DNA of 64,000 nt from Rhodobacter calidifons (GTDB taxonomy: Bacteria; Pseudomonadota; Alphaproteobacteria; Rhodobacterales; Rhodobacteraceae). The notes below the pieces were generated by a model. That model was not told where the DNA came from. It searched no databases and saw only the letters and a list, made by a program, of their open reading frames with translations. Shown one piece after another: positions 62,898 to 64,000 of this stretch (positions within the stretch are counted from its first letter, which is position 1; each line of letters opens with the position of its first letter). Made by a program: the position numbers and the translations under genes. Location of the stretch: assembly GCF_011174775.1 (NCBI RefSeq), contig NZ_JAANHS010000002.1, positions 1 through 64,000 of the forward strand. Direction: 5' to 3'.

Positions 62898-63428
62898 ATG
62901 TCGCAGGAAGAAATCTCTGCCGAGCAGGTGGAGCTGGAAGAGCTTGAAACCCCCGAAGTCGATGAGCTTGAGGCCCTGCGGGCCGAGCGCGACGAATTGC
63001 GCGACAAGTTCATGCGCGCGCTGGCGGATGCCGAGAACAGCCGCAAGCGCGCCGAGCGGGACCGGCGGGAGGCCGAGATGTATGGCGGCTCGCGCCTGGC
63101 GCGGGACCTGCTGCCGGTCTATGACAACCTGAAGCGCGCGCTTCAGGCCGTGCCCGAGGAGAACCGCGAGGCCAGCGCCGCCCTGATCGAGGGCGTGGAG
63201 CTGACGCTGCGCGAGCTGACCAATGTGATGACGAAGCACGGGGTGACGCCGATCTCTCCGGCGGTGGGGGACACGTTCGACCCGCAGTTGCATCAGGCGA
63301 TGTTCGAGGCGCCCTTGCCGGGGACGAAGGCCGGGCAGATCATCCAGGTGGCGACGGAAGGCTTTCTGCTGCACGACCGCCTGCTGCGCCCGGCGCAGGT
63401 CGGGGTGTCGTCGAACACGGCGGAGTGA
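62898..63428 (+). CDS. grpE: Nucleotide exchange factor GrpE
   Basis: A 176-residue GrpE: acidic N-terminus, long coiled coil ('LRAERDELRDKFMRALADAENSRKRAERDRREAE') and C-terminal beta domain ('VGDTFDPQLHQAMFEAP', 'GFLLHDRLLRPAQVGVS'). It drives ADP release from DnaK. It lies 14 bases after hrcA in a heat-shock pair. Confidence 0.95.
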   Translation: MSQEEISAEQVELEELETPEVDELEALRAERDELRDKFMRALADAENSRKRAERDRREAEMYGGSRLARDLLPVYDNLKRALQAVPEENREASAALIEGVELTLRELTNVMTKHGVTPISPAVGDTFDPQLHQAMFEAPLPGTKAGQIIQVATEGFLLHDRLLRPAQVGVSSNTAE

Positions 63429-63433
63429 ACCAC

Positions 63434-63480
63434 AGGGTGCGCTACAGCGCACCTTCGGACAGTGCGCTGTAGCGCACCCT
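63434..63480. terminator. Perfect 19-bp inverted repeat between grpE and mutS
   Basis: AGGGTGCGCTACAGCGCAC at 63434-63452 is perfectly inverted at 63462-63480 around a 9-base loop. Each arm is itself almost palindromic. It ends both convergent genes, and the mutS stop codon lies in the right arm. Confidence 0.8.
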
Positions 63481-64000
63481 ACACCAGGCTTTTGAGTTCG
63501 TAGATCAGTTTCAGGGCGTCCATCGGGGTGAGCTCGTCCGGGTGGATGTCCTTCAGCCGTTCCTCCACCGCCGAGACCTTCTGCTTCTGCGGCGGGGGAG
63601 GCGGGGGCGCGGCGCGGAACAGGGGGAGGTCGTCGATCAGCGTGGCCTGCTTGCCGCCTTCGCGCTCGCCCTTCTCCAGCGCCTCAAGTACGACCTTCGC
63701 CCGTTCGATGACCGACTGCGGCAGGCCCGCAAGGCGCGCGACCTGCACGCCATAGCTGCGGTCGGCCGCACCTTCGCGGACCTCGTGCAGGAAGATGACC
63801 TCGCCTTCCCATTCCTTCACCGTGACGGTGGCGTTCTTCACGCCCGGCAGCTTGCCCGCCAGCGCGGTCATCTCGTGGTAATGCGTGGCGAACAGCGCGC
63901 GGCAGCGGTTGACCTCGTGCAGGTGTTCCAGCGTGGCCCAGGCGATGGAGAGGCCGTCGTAGGTGGCGGTGCCTCGGCCGATCTCGTCAAGGATCACCAG
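63479..64000 (-). CDS. mutS: DNA mismatch repair ATPase MutS, C-terminal part (cut by window edge)
   Basis: The last 173 codons of MutS. The Walker B '[22 protein letters not shown]', the '[12 protein letters not shown]' segment and the C-terminal helix-turn-helix are present. A Pro-rich linker ('[11 protein letters not shown]') precedes the last 40 residues, '[19 protein letters not shown]'. The N-terminal mismatch-binding domain lies outside the window. Confidence 0.96.
   Translation of the reverse strand: MVILDEIGRGTATYDGLSIAWATLEHLHEVNRCRALFATHYHEMTALAGKLPGVKNATVTVKEWEGEVIFLHEVREGAADRSYGVQVARLAGLPQSVIERAKVVLEALEKGEREGGKQATLIDDLPLFRAAPPPPPPQKQKVSAVEERLKDIHPDELTPMDALKLIYELKSLV

Overview
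The window is a high-GC alphaproteobacterial chromosome segment, most likely from Rhodobacterales. The grounds are the FlaF/FlbT flagellin regulators, the order maf-aroE-coaE-dnaQ-secB beside hemJ-rho-mnmE-mnmG-rsmG-parA-parB, and the general gene style. I see no rRNA, tRNA or CRISPR array. An IS110-type transposase is cut by the left edge and mutS by the right edge.

Layout. (1) 1-228: start of an IS110-family element and its structured upstream end. (2) 229-3063 and 14450-17637: two flagellar blocks (DUF1217, flbT, flaF, flagellin; FlgN-like, CheL/FlgJ-like, fliK, flgD). (3) 3300-14388, lying between those blocks: a divergent two-operon set for aerobic CoA-dependent catabolism of 2-aminobenzoate (anthranilate) or a close analogue. 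It holds a CoA ligase, a fused flavin monooxygenase/Old Yellow Enzyme-type reductase, beta-oxidation-like enzymes, a MarR regulator, and a 29-bp near-perfect palindrome in the shared promoter. (4) 17806-27441: LuxR regulator, Pot-type ABC transporter, nitrilase-family amidase, trimethylamine-dehydrogenase-family oxidoreductase, GntR regulator and an atypical SDR, probably an amine-utilisation locus of unknown substrate. (5) 27484-38606: the chvE-gguABC sugar transporter and the non-phosphorylating L-arabinose-type route to 2-oxoglutarate, with a divergent GbpR-like LysR. (6) 38603-47057: a rhizopine-like moc set (mocE Rieske ferredoxin, mocD desaturase-like oxygenase, LacI regulator, mocC, binding protein mocB, permease, ATPase, mocA), with an unexpected PanB-like gene overlapping mocE. 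(7) 47244-64000: the housekeeping region around the chromosomal origin.

The 413-bp non-coding stretch at 50601-51013 carries several DnaA-box-like sites and AT-rich DNA. Genes on both sides mostly point away from it, so I read it as oriC. Two parS palindromes follow, one over the mnmG start codon and one inside rsmG, just upstream of parAB.

The strongest leads are the moc cluster with its PanB paralogue (a possible O-demethylation plus one-carbon capture system), the amine locus whose TMADH-like enzyme keeps the cofactor residues but not the trimethylamine pocket, the crotonase without catalytic glutamates in the anthranilate island, and the origin/parS architecture. All functional calls rest on motifs and context read by eye; no database search was run.
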